A stretch of 64,000 nt of DNA, from the NCBI RefSeq assembly GCF_024723825.1, contig NZ_JANQBQ010000001.1:2356001-2420000 (forward strand), in the 5' to 3' direction. Positions 43,905-63,849 of this stretch are shown in pieces. Position 1 is the first letter of the stretch, and each line of letters starts with the position of its first letter. The position numbers and the translations under genes were made by a program. The notes beneath the pieces were generated by a model. That model did no database searches. It saw only the letters and a program-made list of their open reading frames with translations, and was not told where the DNA came from. This DNA comes from Romboutsia lituseburensis (GTDB lineage: Bacteria; Bacillota; Clostridia; Peptostreptococcales; Peptostreptococcaceae).

Positions 43905-45011
43905 TTGAAAATAATTTGTAATCAAAAACTTTTAGCTACTAAGATAGGTATTTCTCAAAAAGCTATTAATGGAAAAACTACTTTAGAGCTTTTAAAAGGT
44001 ATTTTACTATCAGCAAAAGGTGATAAATTAACATTAACTGGATATGATTTAGAAATAGGAATAGAAACTTATACACAAGCAGAAGTAATTCAAGAAGGAG
44101 AAATAGTAGTAAATGCTCGACTTTTTGGGGATATTATTAGAAAATTACCTGATTCATTTGTAGAAATAGAAACAGATGATGAAAATAATGTTTATATAAA
44201 TTGTGTAAATTCTAGATTTAAAATAAAAGGAGATTCAGCAAAAGAATTTCCTAAATTACCAGAAGTAAATAAAGAGGACTTATATAATATTCCTCAAGAT
44301 TTATTAAAAAATATGATAAAGCAAACTGTATTTGCTATATCTCAAGATCAAACTAAACCTGTATTAATGGGTGAACTTTTAGAAATAGTAGATGGAGATA
44401 TAAGTTTAGTTGCAATAGATGGATATAGACTTGCAGTAAGAAGCTGCCAGGTTGAAAATATGATAAATAATGCAAAAGTTATAATACCAGGAAAGGCATT
44501 AACTGACGTAAATAGTTTATTATCATCAGAAGAAGATGTAAAAGTTGGATTTGATGAAAAAAATGCAATATTTATAATTAATGATACAAAAATAATAACT
44601 AGACTTTTAGAAGGTGAATTCATAGATTATAAAAAATTATTACCTAGAGAACATAATTCAAGAGTTAAGTTAAATACAAAAGAATTATTAAACAGTATAG
44701 AGAGAGCATCTTTACTCTCTCAATCAGAAAAAAATAATTTAATTAAATTATCAATTAGAGATAATGCTATGGCTATAACTTCTAATACAGACAAAGGAAA
44801 TGTTTATGAAGAAGTTTCTTTAGAATTAGAAGGAGATTACTTAGACATCGCATTTAACTCTAGATATTTCTTAGAGGGGTTAAAGAATATCGATAGTGAA
44901 GAAATATTTATAGAATTTACGACAAACGTAAATCCTTGCATAATAAAACCAGTGGATGGAGTTAAGTATACATACTTATTACTTCCAGTAAGAATATCAT
45001 CAAATATATAA
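43905..45011 (+). CDS. dnaN: DNA polymerase III beta sliding clamp
   Basis: 368 residues of the three-domain clamp. It starts at TTG (MKIICNQKLLATKIGISQKA), shows LTGYDLEIGIETY, VFAISQDQTKPVLMGELLEI, VAIDGYRLAVRS and the C-terminal LLPVRISSN peptide that closes the partner-binding pocket. The ribosome site GAGGAGG (43889-43895) is separated from the TTG by exactly one DnaA box, so DnaA bound there could affect expression. It rings DNA and holds polymerase. Confidence 0.98.
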   Translation: MKIICNQKLLATKIGISQKAINGKTTLELLKGILLSAKGDKLTLTGYDLEIGIETYTQAEVIQEGEIVVNARLFGDIIRKLPDSFVEIETDDENNVYINCVNSRFKIKGDSAKEFPKLPEVNKEDLYNIPQDLLKNMIKQTVFAISQDQTKPVLMGELLEIVDGDISLVAIDGYRLAVRSCQVENMINNAKVIIPGKALTDVNSLLSSEEDVKVGFDEKNAIFIINDTKIITRLLEGEFIDYKKLLPREHNSRVKLNTKELLNSIERASLLSQSEKNNLIKLSIRDNAMAITSNTDKGNVYEEVSLELEGDYLDIAFNSRYFLEGLKNIDSEEIFIEFTTNVNPCIIKPVDGVKYTYLLLPVRISSNI

Positions 45012-45022
45012 TTATTATAGAC

Positions 45023-45074
45023 AAAGGGAGTGTCAAAAAAATGATTGTTAAATCATCTTAAAGCACTCTCTTTT
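45023..45074 (+). terminator. Terminator after dnaN
   Basis: AAAGGGAGTG pairs with CACTCTCTTT around an inner ATGATT/AATCAT hairpin, followed by TTTTC. It lies 12 bp past dnaN. Confidence 0.75.
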
Positions 45075-45169
45075 CTTTTAATACATGTAATTATAAGGCG
45101 TTTATGATATAATATATTTTTAGTGATTAGTTAAAATATAGCTAGAACCATCAAATTAGGAGGATAAAA

Positions 45170-45376
45170 ATGATTGAAATAACTATAGATTCAGAATACA
45201 TAAAATTAGATCAATTTTTAAAGTTAGCAGATTTAGCTTCTACAGGAGGACATGCTAAGTTTTTAATTTTAGAAGGTTTAGTAAAGGTTAATGGAGAAGT
45301 TGAAACTAGAAGAGGAAAAAAATTAAGACCTCAAGATATCGTAGAAGTTGAAGGAAATAAAATAAAAGTAGTGTAA
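45170..45376 (+). CDS. yaaA: S4-domain RNA-binding protein (YaaA/RlbA)
   Basis: 68 residues: IKLDQFLKLADLASTGGHAK, FLILEGLVKVNGEVETRRGK and LRPQDIVEVEGNKIKVV form a single S4-type RNA-binding domain. The family sits between dnaN and recF in Firmicutes and is linked to late 50S assembly. Ribosome site AGGAGG. Next gene recF starts 15 bp on. Confidence 0.95.
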   Translation: MIEITIDSEYIKLDQFLKLADLASTGGHAKFLILEGLVKVNGEVETRRGKKLRPQDIVEVEGNKIKVV

Positions 45377-45391
45377 AAAGGAGAGCCTTTT

Positions 45392-46507
45392 ATGCGACTA
45401 AATAGTTTGCAATTAGTTAATTTTAGGAACTATGACAATTTATATCTAGAATTCAACAAAAAAGTTAATCTTCTTGTAGGAAAAAATGGCCAAGGAAAGA
45501 CGAATATAGTAGAATCTATATATATGCTGTCTTTTGGAAAATCATTTAGAACTAACAAAGATAAGGAGATTGTAAAATTTGAAACTGAGAATCTTTATGT
45601 TGGAGGGAGTTTTTCAAAAGAGCATACAAATGGTCTAATTGAAGTAGCTATTGGAAAGAATAAAAAGGGTATAAAAGTAAATAAAATTCATATACAAAAA
45701 ATTTATGAATTGCTTGGAAATATAAACGTTGTAATATTTTCGCCAGAAGACTTAAGGCTAGTCAAAGAAGGTCCTAAAGAGCGAAGATCATTTATAGATA
45801 AAGAAATCAGTCAAATTATGCCTAAATACTATAATTATCTAACTAATTATAATAAAATTTTATTTCAAAGAAATCAGCTTCTTAAGAGTAAAAATGTAGA
45901 TAGTGCATTGCTTGATGTATATGATGAAAGCTTAGCTAAATATGGAAGTTATATATATATACTGAGAAGAGATTTTATAAAAAAAATCGCAAATATATCT
46001 AAAAATTTACATGAAAAGTTAACTGGAGGAATTGAAGAATTATCAATTACATATAAAAATCAATTAAATATATGTGATGAAGATACTACTTCAACAGTTT
46101 ACAACAAATTTATAGAGAAGCTAATGTCTAATAGAGAACATGATATCGAAACTAGAACTACAAGATATGGATTGCATAAAGATGACCTAAATATCTATAT
46201 AAATGAATTAGATGTGAGATTGTATGGATCTCAAGGTCAACAGAGAACAGCTTCAATTTCATTAAAACTATCCGAAATAGAGTTGATAAATAATGAGGTT
46301 GGAGAATATCCAATACTGATATTAGATGATGTTTTTAGTGAGTTAGATGAAACTAGACAAAAGCTTTTGGTAGACAATTTAAATGTAGTTCAGATGTTTA
46401 TTACAACAGCTGAAATTGCACATAAAAATATATTTGATAAAAGTAACACGACTATTTTCAATATAGAAAGTGGACGTGTTATAAACATAGAGAATGGAGG
46501 GAACTAG
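45392..46507 (+). CDS. recF: DNA replication and repair protein RecF
   Basis: 371 residues, an SMC-like ABC ATPase. Walker A LLVGKNGQGKTNIVESIYML (near 29-48), signature YGSQGQQRTASISLKL, and Walker B ILILDDVFSELDETRQ. It works with RecO and RecR to load RecA at gaps. The stop is adjacent to the gyrB ATG (46508), so the two are coupled. Confidence 0.98.
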   Translation: MRLNSLQLVNFRNYDNLYLEFNKKVNLLVGKNGQGKTNIVESIYMLSFGKSFRTNKDKEIVKFETENLYVGGSFSKEHTNGLIEVAIGKNKKGIKVNKIHIQKIYELLGNINVVIFSPEDLRLVKEGPKERRSFIDKEISQIMPKYYNYLTNYNKILFQRNQLLKSKNVDSALLDVYDESLAKYGSYIYILRRDFIKKIANISKNLHEKLTGGIEELSITYKNQLNICDEDTTSTVYNKFIEKLMSNREHDIETRTTRYGLHKDDLNIYINELDVRLYGSQGQQRTASISLKLSEIELINNEVGEYPILILDDVFSELDETRQKLLVDNLNVVQMFITTAEIAHKNIFDKSNTTIFNIESGRVINIENGGN

Positions 46508-48409
<1,902 letters not shown>

Positions 48410-48427
48410 GAAAGGGGATGAGTATAA

Positions 48428-50854
48428 ATGGAAGAAAATAATAGAATACTCCCTTTAGAGATAGCGGATGAAATGAAAAAATCGTATATGGATTATGCGA
48501 TGAGCGTTATAGCTGGTCGTGCTCTTCCTGATGTTAGAGACGGTCTTAAACCAGTTCATAGAAGAATATTATATTCAATGAGTGAATTAAATTTAACTCC
48601 TGATAAACCTTATAGAAAGTCTGCCCGTATAGTTGGGGACGTTCTGGGGAAATACCACCCACATGGAGACACAGCTGTTTATTTTGCAATGGTAAGAATG
48701 GCTCAAGACTTCTCAACTAGAGGACTTTTAGTTGATGGGCACGGTAACTTTGGTTCTGTAGATGGTGACTCACCAGCCGCAATGCGTTATACAGAAGCAA
48801 AAATGAGTAAATTATCTCTTGAATTATTAAGAGATATAGAGAAAGAGACAGTAGACTTTATACCAAACTTCGATGAATCATTAAAAGAGCCATCTGTACT
48901 ACCATCAAGATATCCAAACCTTTTAGTAAATGGATCTAATGGTATAGCTGTTGGGATGGCAACTAGTATACCACCTCATAACTTAGCTGAAGTTATAGAC
49001 GCGGCAATACATTTAATTGATAATGAAGATTGTACAGTAGAAGATTTAATGCAATATATAACAGGACCAGATTTCCCAACATCTGCAATAATAATGGGGA
49101 AAGAAAATATAGCAAATGCATATAGAACTGGTAGAGGTAAAGTTAAAGTTAGAGCAAGAGCATATATAGAAGAGCTTCCTAAAGGAAAACAACAAATAAT
49201 TGTTACAGAGATACCATATCAAGTAAACAAAGCTAGATTAGTTGAAAAAATAGCTGATTTAGTTAAAGATAAGAAAATTGAAGGAATCTCAGATCTAAGA
49301 GATGAGAGTAACAGAAACGGTATGAGAATTGTTATAGAACTTAAGAGAGATGTTAATGCTAATATAGTATTAAATAATCTTTATAAACATTCTCAGATGG
49401 AAGATACGTTTAGTATAATAATGCTTTGTTTAGTTGATGGACAACCAAGAGTATTAAATCTTAAACAAATGTTATATTACTATGTAAAACATCAAAAAGA
49501 TGTTGTAACTAGAAGAACTAAGTTTGAATTAAATAAAGCAGAAGCAAGAGCTCATATATTAGAAGGATTAAGAATAGCTTTAGATAATATAGATGCAGTA
49601 ATAAGTTTAATAAGAGCATCTAAGACTACTCAAGAAGCTAAGGCAGGACTTATAGAAAAGTTTGGATTGAGTGAAGTTCAAGCTCAAGCAATCTTAGATA
49701 TGAGACTTCAAAGACTTACTGGATTAGAGAGAGACAAGATAGAAGCTGAATATGAAGAGCTTATAAAGAAAATAAATAGATTAAAAGAAATATTAGCAAA
49801 TGAAAGATTACTTCTTAATGTAATAAAACAAGAAATGTTAATAATAAAAGAAAATCATGCTGATGAAAGAAGAACAGAAATAAGACATGCTGAAGGCGAG
49901 ATAGATGTGAAAGATCTTATCGAAGAGGAAGAAATAGCTATAACTCTTACTCATTTTGGATACATAAAGAGAGTACCAGCTGATACTTATAAGAGTCAAA
50001 ATAGGGGTGGAAGAGGTATATCAGCTCTTACAACAAGAGAAGAAGATTTCGTAAAACACCTTGTAACAACAACGACTCATAGTAGATTATTGTTCTTTAC
50101 AAATAAAGGTAGAGTATTTAGATTAAATGCTTATGAAATACCTGAAGGAAAGAGACAAGCTAAGGGAACAGCTATAGTAAACTTACTTCAATTAGGGCCT
50201 AATGAAAAAATAGCAACTCTAATAGCAATAGATGAAGCTCGTGAGAATGAATATTTATTATTAGCAACTAAAAACGGTATAGTTAAGAAAACTAAGCGTG
50301 AAGAGTTTAGAAATATAAATAAATCAGGGCTTATAGCTATAGGACTAAGAGAAGACGATGAACTTATAGGCGTTAAGTTAACAAATGGAGAGAAAGAAGT
50401 ACTTCTAGTAACTAAAGGCGGTATGTCTATTAAGTTTGACGAAAATGATATAAGACATATGGGTAGAACTGCAATGGGAGTAAAAGGTATAACATTAGCT
50501 AAAGATGATAAAGTAGTTTCTGTAAGTTTATGCGATGAAGGTACAGACTTATTAGTAGTAAGTGAAAATGGATTTGGTAAGAGAACAGATATAGACGAGT
50601 ATAGAATCCAAATTAGAGCCGGTAAAGGTATAAAAACTTATAACATCTCTGAAAAAACAGGAGAGCTTGTAGGAGCTGAAATGGTAAATGAAGATGATGA
50701 AATGATGATAATAAACTCAGATGGAGTTCTTATAAGACTAAGAGTTAATGAAATATCATTATTTGGAAGAGTAACAAGCGGAGTTAAGCTAATGAAAACT
50801 AACGACGAAGTTAATGTTGTTTCTATTGCTAAAATAAATATAGAAGAAGAATAG
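48428..50854 (+). CDS. gyrA: DNA gyrase subunit A
   Basis: 808 residues. Winged-helix/quinolone region: [20 protein letters not shown] with Thr82, as in quinolone-susceptible C. difficile numbering; catalytic Tyr121 in [13 protein letters not shown]; coiled-coil and the C-terminal beta-pinwheel with the GyrA box ([18 protein letters not shown]). It cuts and rejoins DNA. 18 bp after gyrB. A strong terminator ends the dnaA-gyrA group. Confidence 0.99.
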   Translation: MEENNRILPLEIADEMKKSYMDYAMSVIAGRALPDVRDGLKPVHRRILYSMSELNLTPDKPYRKSARIVGDVLGKYHPHGDTAVYFAMVRMAQDFSTRGLLVDGHGNFGSVDGDSPAAMRYTEAKMSKLSLELLRDIEKETVDFIPNFDESLKEPSVLPSRYPNLLVNGSNGIAVGMATSIPPHNLAEVIDAAIHLIDNEDCTVEDLMQYITGPDFPTSAIIMGKENIANAYRTGRGKVKVRARAYIEELPKGKQQIIVTEIPYQVNKARLVEKIADLVKDKKIEGISDLRDESNRNGMRIVIELKRDVNANIVLNNLYKHSQMEDTFSIIMLCLVDGQPRVLNLKQMLYYYVKHQKDVVTRRTKFELNKAEARAHILEGLRIALDNIDAVISLIRASKTTQEAKAGLIEKFGLSEVQAQAILDMRLQRLTGLERDKIEAEYEELIKKINRLKEILANERLLLNVIKQEMLIIKENHADERRTEIRHAEGEIDVKDLIEEEEIAITLTHFGYIKRVPADTYKSQNRGGRGISALTTREEDFVKHLVTTTTHSRLLFFTNKGRVFRLNAYEIPEGKRQAKGTAIVNLLQLGPNEKIATLIAIDEARENEYLLLATKNGIVKKTKREEFRNINKSGLIAIGLREDDELIGVKLTNGEKEVLLVTKGGMSIKFDENDIRHMGRTAMGVKGITLAKDDKVVSVSLCDEGTDLLVVSENGFGKRTDIDEYRIQIRAGKGIKTYNISEKTGELVGAEMVNEDDEMMIINSDGVLIRLRVNEISLFGRVTSGVKLMKTNDEVNVVSIAKINIEEE

Positions 50855-50870
50855 GATTTTATCCTATTCT
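50848..50870 (+). terminator. Terminator of gyrA
   Basis: A perfect 10-bp stem AGAATAGGAT / ATCCTATTCT with a 3-base loop, followed by TTTTT; the left arm contains the gyrA stop. Confidence 0.9.
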
Positions 50871-50914
50871 TTTTTCCATAATTTAGTACCTAAAGTACGA
50901 AAGGAGTTTAGATT

Positions 50915-51199
50915 ATGAGTAGCAGAAAAGGGAAATACTTATTATTAGGAGCATTCTTAGGATTTATAGCAGGTCTATTCTTTGCACCAAAAAAAGGTTC
51001 TGAATTAAGAAGAGATGCTAAGGAAAAGATAGAAGAAGTAAAGGATAATCCAAAAGAAGTTTTACAAGAAACATTTGATGGAGTTAAAGAAAAAATAAAT
51101 ACTATGATAGATGACAATTTTATAGATGACAATATAAATATATGTGAAGATGAAATAGTTATAAGCAGAACTTTTGAAGATGAAGGAGATATCAATTAA
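50915..51199 (+). CDS. YtxH-domain protein
   Basis: 94 residues: one N-terminal membrane segment (YLLLGAFLGFIAGLFFAPKK) followed by GSELRRDAKEKIEEVKDNPK, the YtxH signature, and a helical acidic tail. YtxH-like proteins are general-stress or sporulation proteins of unknown molecular role. It overlaps the next gene's ATG by one base, so they form one operon leading to rsbV-rsbW-sigB. Confidence 0.9.
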   Translation: MSSRKGKYLLLGAFLGFIAGLFFAPKKGSELRRDAKEKIEEVKDNPKEVLQETFDGVKEKINTMIDDNFIDDNINICEDEIVISRTFEDEGDIN

Positions 51200-51456
51200 T
51201 GAATGCAGTGGGATGGCAAATAGGGGCTGTTTTAATAGGTGCATCAGCATTAATTGTAGCTATATACATAGGTAGATTATTAAATAGCACTACTAAAGTA
51301 GTAGAAAAAGCTTATAAAATAATAGATTACAATGAAAGACATATTCATGAAACCATAGAAAACATGGCATCTATTACAAGAAATACAGAAGAAATTACAG
51401 ATGTTGTAACTAAAATTACAAGTATAACTAAAGTATTTAAGTTTTTTAAAAGATAA
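51199..51456 (+). CDS. DUF948-like membrane protein
   Basis: 85 residues with a hydrophobic N-terminal segment (IGAVLIGASALIVAIYIGRL) and a helical tail (VVEKAYKIIDYNERHIHETI, TRNTEEITDVVTKITSITKV) that resembles the coiled-coil DUF948 proteins. Function unknown. Coupled to the YtxH gene (overlap 1 base) and 25 bp before rsbV, it probably belongs to the same envelope/general-stress unit. Confidence 0.8.
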   Translation: MNAVGWQIGAVLIGASALIVAIYIGRLLNSTTKVVEKAYKIIDYNERHIHETIENMASITRNTEEITDVVTKITSITKVFKFFKR

Positions 51457-51481
51457 AAGGATACTACGAGGAGGCTTATAA

Positions 51482-51799
51482 ATGTCAATAAATATAAATT
51501 CTAAGTTAGACAATCAAAATAATTTTTGGGATATTGCTTTAGAAGGAGAGTTAGATGTTTCTACAGCAGATAAATTAAAAGAACACTTACATAAGTTAGC
51601 AGAGGAAGAAATAGTAGATATGAAAATTAATCTTACTAACTTAGATTACATAGATTCTACAGGATTAGGTGTGATGATAGGTGTTCTTAAGAAATTAAAA
51701 ATAGAAGAAAAAGAGATATACATATTAAACCCTAAGAGTAATGTTAGGAAGATTTTTACTATAACAGGTCTAGATAAAATATTTAAAGTGGAGGGATAG
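51482..51799 (+). CDS. rsbV: Anti-sigma-factor antagonist RsbV
   Basis: 105 residues, STAS domain. WDIALEGELDVSTADKLKEH and TNLDYIDSTGLGVMIGVLKK carry the phosphorylatable Ser (in DSTGLG). Unphosphorylated RsbV binds RsbW and frees SigB. Ribosome site GAGGAGG. The gene is 3 bp upstream of rsbW. Confidence 0.96.
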   Translation: MSININSKLDNQNNFWDIALEGELDVSTADKLKEHLHKLAEEEIVDMKINLTNLDYIDSTGLGVMIGVLKKLKIEEKEIYILNPKSNVRKIFTITGLDKIFKVEG

Positions 51800-51802
51800 G
51801 CT

Positions 51803-52210
51803 TTGACTTGTGAAACAATTAAAATGGAAATAAATTCAAATCCTGAATATGTTGGAATTATAAGATTAACAACTTCAGGTATAGCAAATAAAATAGGTTT
51901 TTCAATAGATGATATAGAAGATATAAAGGTAGCAGTATCAGAAGCATGTACAAATGCTATAAAGCATAGTAATGATGATATATTTTTTATAACATATACA
52001 ATGTTAGAAAATGGATTGACTATAGATATATCTGATAGAGGTGAGGGATATGATACTGAAAATATTCCACAACCAGATTTAGATAACCCAAAAGAAAATG
52101 GACTAGGATTATTTATAATTCAAACGTTAATGGATGATGTTTCTATTGAGTCTATAGAAAATCAAGGGACAACAATAAAAATGACTAAATATTTAGGAGT
52201 TGATAATTAA
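51803..52210 (+). CDS. rsbW: Anti-sigma-B factor RsbW (serine kinase)
   Basis: 135 residues, GHKL kinase/anti-sigma fold. DIEDIKVAVSEACTNAIKHS (N box), DISDRGEGYD (G1) and ENGLGLFIIQTLMDDVSIES (G2) are all present. It binds SigB or phosphorylates RsbV. It starts at TTG with GGAGGGATAGGC upstream and overlaps the sigB ATG by one base. Confidence 0.96.
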   Translation: MTCETIKMEINSNPEYVGIIRLTTSGIANKIGFSIDDIEDIKVAVSEACTNAIKHSNDDIFFITYTMLENGLTIDISDRGEGYDTENIPQPDLDNPKENGLGLFIIQTLMDDVSIESIENQGTTIKMTKYLGVDN

Positions 52211-52986
52211 TGAAGAATGTAGCTAATGCTACTAATTACCTAGATATAGATACAAAGGAATTGTTCAGACTATACAGTAGTGATAAGAACAATAAAGATA
52301 TCAGAGATATTCTTATAGAAAGGCATCTGTATTTAGTAAACTTGCTAGCAAAGAAGTATATAAATAAAGGTGTAGAGTTTGATGATATATATCAGGTAGC
52401 TTCGTTAGCATTAATATATGCCATAGATAGATACGATATAGAAAAAGGATATGAATTTTCTAGTTTTGCAACTCCTACTATAATAGGTGAAATAAAAAAA
52501 TACTTTAGAGACAAGGTATGGACACTTAGGGTACCAAGACGTATCCAAGAGTTAAGTAAAAAGATAAGTGAAGCGAAAGTTATATTAGAACAAAAAAATA
52601 AAAAACACCCAAAAGTAAAAGACATTGCAAATTATATAGGATGTACAGAAGAAGACGTATTAGAGGCTATGGAAGCATCATACGGTTATCAACCTATTTC
52701 TTTAGATTCATCTAATAATGATGATTCAGAAGATAAAGATATAACACTTATAGACAAAATTGGTAAAGAGGAAAGCAGCTTTGGTAATATAGAGCAAATG
52801 GATTTTGTAAATAAGTTTATTGAAAATTTAAATGAACTAGAAGTTAAAATATTTAAAGATAGATTCTTCTTAGATAAAACACAATCGGCTATAGCAAAGG
52901 AATTGGACATATCTCAAATGACTGTTTCAAGGCTAGAAAGAAAGATTGTGGAGAAGCTAAGAAAAGAATACGAAAAAAACTTATAA
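52210..52986 (+). CDS. sigB: RNA polymerase sigma factor SigB
   Basis: 258 residues with region 2 (EFDDIYQVASLALIYAIDRY, YEFSSFATPTIIGEIKKYFR), region 3 and region 4 HTH (FFLDKTQSAIAKELDISQMT VSRLERKI). A SigB/SigF-type factor; the rsbV-rsbW context and lack of spoIIA-type order in sporulation genes favour general-stress SigB, which in C. difficile sits at the same place. No rsbX or stressosome genes follow. Confidence 0.93.
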   Translation: MKNVANATNYLDIDTKELFRLYSSDKNNKDIRDILIERHLYLVNLLAKKYINKGVEFDDIYQVASLALIYAIDRYDIEKGYEFSSFATPTIIGEIKKYFRDKVWTLRVPRRIQELSKKISEAKVILEQKNKKHPKVKDIANYIGCTEEDVLEAMEASYGYQPISLDSSNNDDSEDKDITLIDKIGKEESSFGNIEQMDFVNKFIENLNELEVKIFKDRFFLDKTQSAIAKELDISQMTVSRLERKIVEKLRKEYEKNL

Positions 52987-53003
52987 AAATTTAATAAAAA
53001 CTA

Positions 53004-53032
53004 TTGACCTACTGTTAATTGTATAGTATATT
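53004..53032 (+). promoter_or_regulatory. rRNA operon promoter P1
   Basis: TTGACC (53004-53009) and TATATT (53027-53032) with a 17-bp spacer, 250 bp upstream of 16S. The motif ACTTGTCCT...AAGGG follows, as it does after the promoter at 57964. Confidence 0.75.
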
Positions 53033-53088
53033 ATTACTTGTCCTTAAGAAAAGGGATAAAGAAATAAAAAATAACTTGTAGAAAAATG

Positions 53089-53117
53089 TTGACAAAATTT
53101 GAATGATTTGTTAAACT
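53089..53117 (+). promoter_or_regulatory. rRNA operon promoter P2
   Basis: A consensus TTGACA (53089-53094) and TAAACT (53112-53117) with a 17-bp spacer. Tandem promoters upstream of 16S are normal for Firmicutes rRNA operons. Confidence 0.55.
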
Positions 53118-53253
53118 AAAGAAGTTGTTAGAAAATGAACTTTGAAAATTAAACAGTAGGTTAATTTATAGAAACAAAATAATTCTTTATAGAATTAAAC
53201 ACAAACAACCAAGCCAGATATTCAGATAATGATTAGCTGAGCAATGGACAACT

Positions 53254-54767
<1,514 letters not shown>

Positions 54768-54996
54768 TTACCTACTGTTTAATTTTGAGGGTTCATTCCT
54801 CAAAATTAGTACTTAATTGTACTTTAGTACTTTGAAAACTGTATAACATTTAGTGATATGACATCATTTTATATATGAAGAAGATAACTTCTAAAAATAT
54901 CATCGACAAGAAAAGTCTTTAAAATTACAAACTTTAAGCACTGGAATAAACTGAGTGAATACGAAGTTTGTTCAGTAGCGATAACTTTTAATAACT

Positions 54997-57897
<2,901 letters not shown>

Positions 57898-57963
57898 ATA
57901 AATGATTCACTCTAAATGATATACAGTTTTCAAAGTATTAATAAAAAACTTTAAAAAAAGTAG

Positions 57964-57995
57964 TTGACATTTTAATTATAAAATGTTAATATAAT
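57964..57995 (+). promoter_or_regulatory. Promoter between 23S and 5S of operon 1
   Basis: TTGACA (57964-57969) is followed by TAATAT at 17 bp (57987-57992) and TATAAT at 20 bp (57990-57995), then ACTTGTCCTAAGGGAT, also found after rRNA promoter P1. The matching 23S-5S spacer of operon 2 lacks this segment. It could drive 5S, tRNA-Leu, the CAT tRNA and then operon 2. Confidence 0.6.
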
Positions 57996-58030
57996 ACTTG
58001 TCCTAAGGGATGACAAAATAAAACAAAATT

Positions 58031-58148
<118 letters not shown>

Positions 58149-58153
58149 GATGT

Positions 58154-58242
58154 GCCGAAGTGGCGGAACTGGCAGACGCACAGGACTTAAAATCCTGCGG
58201 GACTTACCTCTCGTACCGGTTCGATTCCGGTCTTCGGCACCA
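58154..58242 (+). tRNA. tRNA-Leu (TAA)
   Basis: 89 nt, with long variable arm and encoded CCA. Acceptor GCCGAAG pairs with CTTCGGC; anticodon loop CTTAAAA in stem CAGGA/TCCTG. Follows 5S directly. Confidence 0.96.
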
Positions 58243-58252
58243 TTATATATTT

Positions 58253-58329
58253 GGACCATTAGCTCAGTTGGTTAGAGCGCCCGGCTCATAACCGGTAGGT
58301 CTGGGGTTCGAGTCCCTGATGGTCCACCA
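58253..58329 (+). tRNA. tRNA with CAT anticodon (Met or lysidine-type Ile)
   Basis: 77 nt with encoded CCA; acceptor GGACCAT pairs with ATGGTCC; anticodon loop CTCATAA. CAT reads Met, but tRNA-Ile2 also carries CAT in its gene (C34 becomes lysidine). The acceptor GGACC.T resembles Bacillus tRNA-Ile2. It is not an initiator type, since the acceptor's first pair is intact. Confidence 0.9.
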
Positions 58330-58460
58330 AATATATACTTAAGAACTTTGAAAATTAAACAGTAGGTTAATTTATAGAAACAAACATAATTCTTTATAGA
58401 ATTAAACACAAACAACCAAGCCAGATATTCAGATAATGATTAGCTGAGCAATGGACAACT

Positions 58461-59974
<1,514 letters not shown>

Positions 59975-60024
59975 TTGCCTACTGTTTAATTTTGAGAGTT
60001 TTTATAAAAAAATAAAAATTCTTA

Positions 60025-60053
60025 TTGACAAAAAATGACTTAGATAGTAAAAT
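60025..60053 (+). promoter_or_regulatory. Promoter in the 16S-23S spacer of operon 2
   Basis: TTGACA (60025-60030) and TAAAAT (60048-60053) with a 17-bp spacer, 23 bp before tRNA-Ala. It would drive tRNA-Ala and 23S independently of 16S. Confidence 0.65.
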
Positions 60054-60075
60054 ATCTACTGTCGAAAAATAGTAT

Positions 60076-60151
60076 GGGGGTGTAGCTCAGCTGGGAGAGC
60101 ACTTGCCTTGCACGCAAGGGGTCAGGAGTTCGATCCTCCTCATCTCCACCA
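60076..60151 (+). tRNA. tRNA-Ala (TGC)
   Basis: 76 nt with encoded CCA. Anticodon loop CTTGCAC in stem TTGC/GCAA-like arm; acceptor GGGGGTG pairs with CATCTCC using wobble pairs. It lies in the 16S-23S spacer of operon 2 only. Confidence 0.95.
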
Positions 60152-60386
60152 TTAGTACTTTAAGCAACGGAATAAGTTGAGCGTATGCGAAAATTATTCG
60201 TTGGCGATGTACTTTAGTACTTTGAAAACTGTATAACATTTAGTGATATGACATCATTTTATATATGAAGAAGATAACTTCTAAAAATATCATCGACAAG
60301 AAAAGTCTTTAAAATTACAAACTTTAAGCACTGGAATAAACTGAGTGAATACGAAGTTTGTTCAGTAGCGATAACTTTTAATAACT

Positions 60387-63287
<2,901 letters not shown>

Positions 63288-63348
63288 ATAAATGATTCAC
63301 TCTAAATGATATACAGTTTTCAGAGTATTAACTCTAAAAATAAAGATT

Positions 63349-63466
<118 letters not shown>

Positions 63467-63490
63467 AATCTTTTTTTATTGTAGTTTTAG

Positions 63491-63511
63491 CATCCTAAAA
63501 AATTTAGGATG
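63491..63511 (+). terminator. Terminator of the tandem rRNA operons
   Basis: Stem CATCCTAAA / TTTAGGATG with a 3-base loop followed by seven T, 25 bp after the second 5S gene. No such terminator was seen after the first 5S or tRNA pair. Confidence 0.9.
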
Positions 63512-63518
63512 TTTTTTT

Positions 63519-63798
63519 ATTGGCAAAATAGATTGTGATAGAGCACTACGTAATTTTAGAATAAATTTAAAATAATTAAATTTAGGAGTATATGAATAAA
63601 TTTAAATGAAAATATGGTCTATAAAAGTAGATAAATATAAAATATAAGTAAAAAAAATAGTAAAATTCATAGTATTTTGATGAATAAAAAAATAATTATA
63701 GTATTTTTTATAAATAAATATATTATAAAAATAGATGGATTATAATATATCCACAAACAATAAAATAAAAAATAAATAAAAAAATTTGAATAATAGTA
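63519..63798. other. AT-rich gap before the T-box leader
   Basis: About 280 bp that is more than 80% A+T by eye, without any supportable gene or structured RNA. It may help as an upstream element for the next promoter. Confidence 0.5.
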
Positions 63799-63827
63799 TT
63801 GAAAGTTGTTAACATATATAATATAAT
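63799..63827 (+). promoter_or_regulatory. Promoter of the T-box-controlled gene
   Basis: TTGAAA (63799-63804) and a consensus TATAAT (63822-63827) separated by 17 bp, about 25 bp before the T-box RNA begins. Confidence 0.8.
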
Positions 63828-63849
63828 GAGTATCAAATAAAACAATTAG

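Noticed and set aside
51441-51464. SigB-like promoter GTTTTT-12 bp-GGATAC before rsbV.
   Set aside because: The start point would fall within the rsbV ribosome site and the match to the consensus is only 4 of 6 in each box; it lies in the end of the preceding gene.
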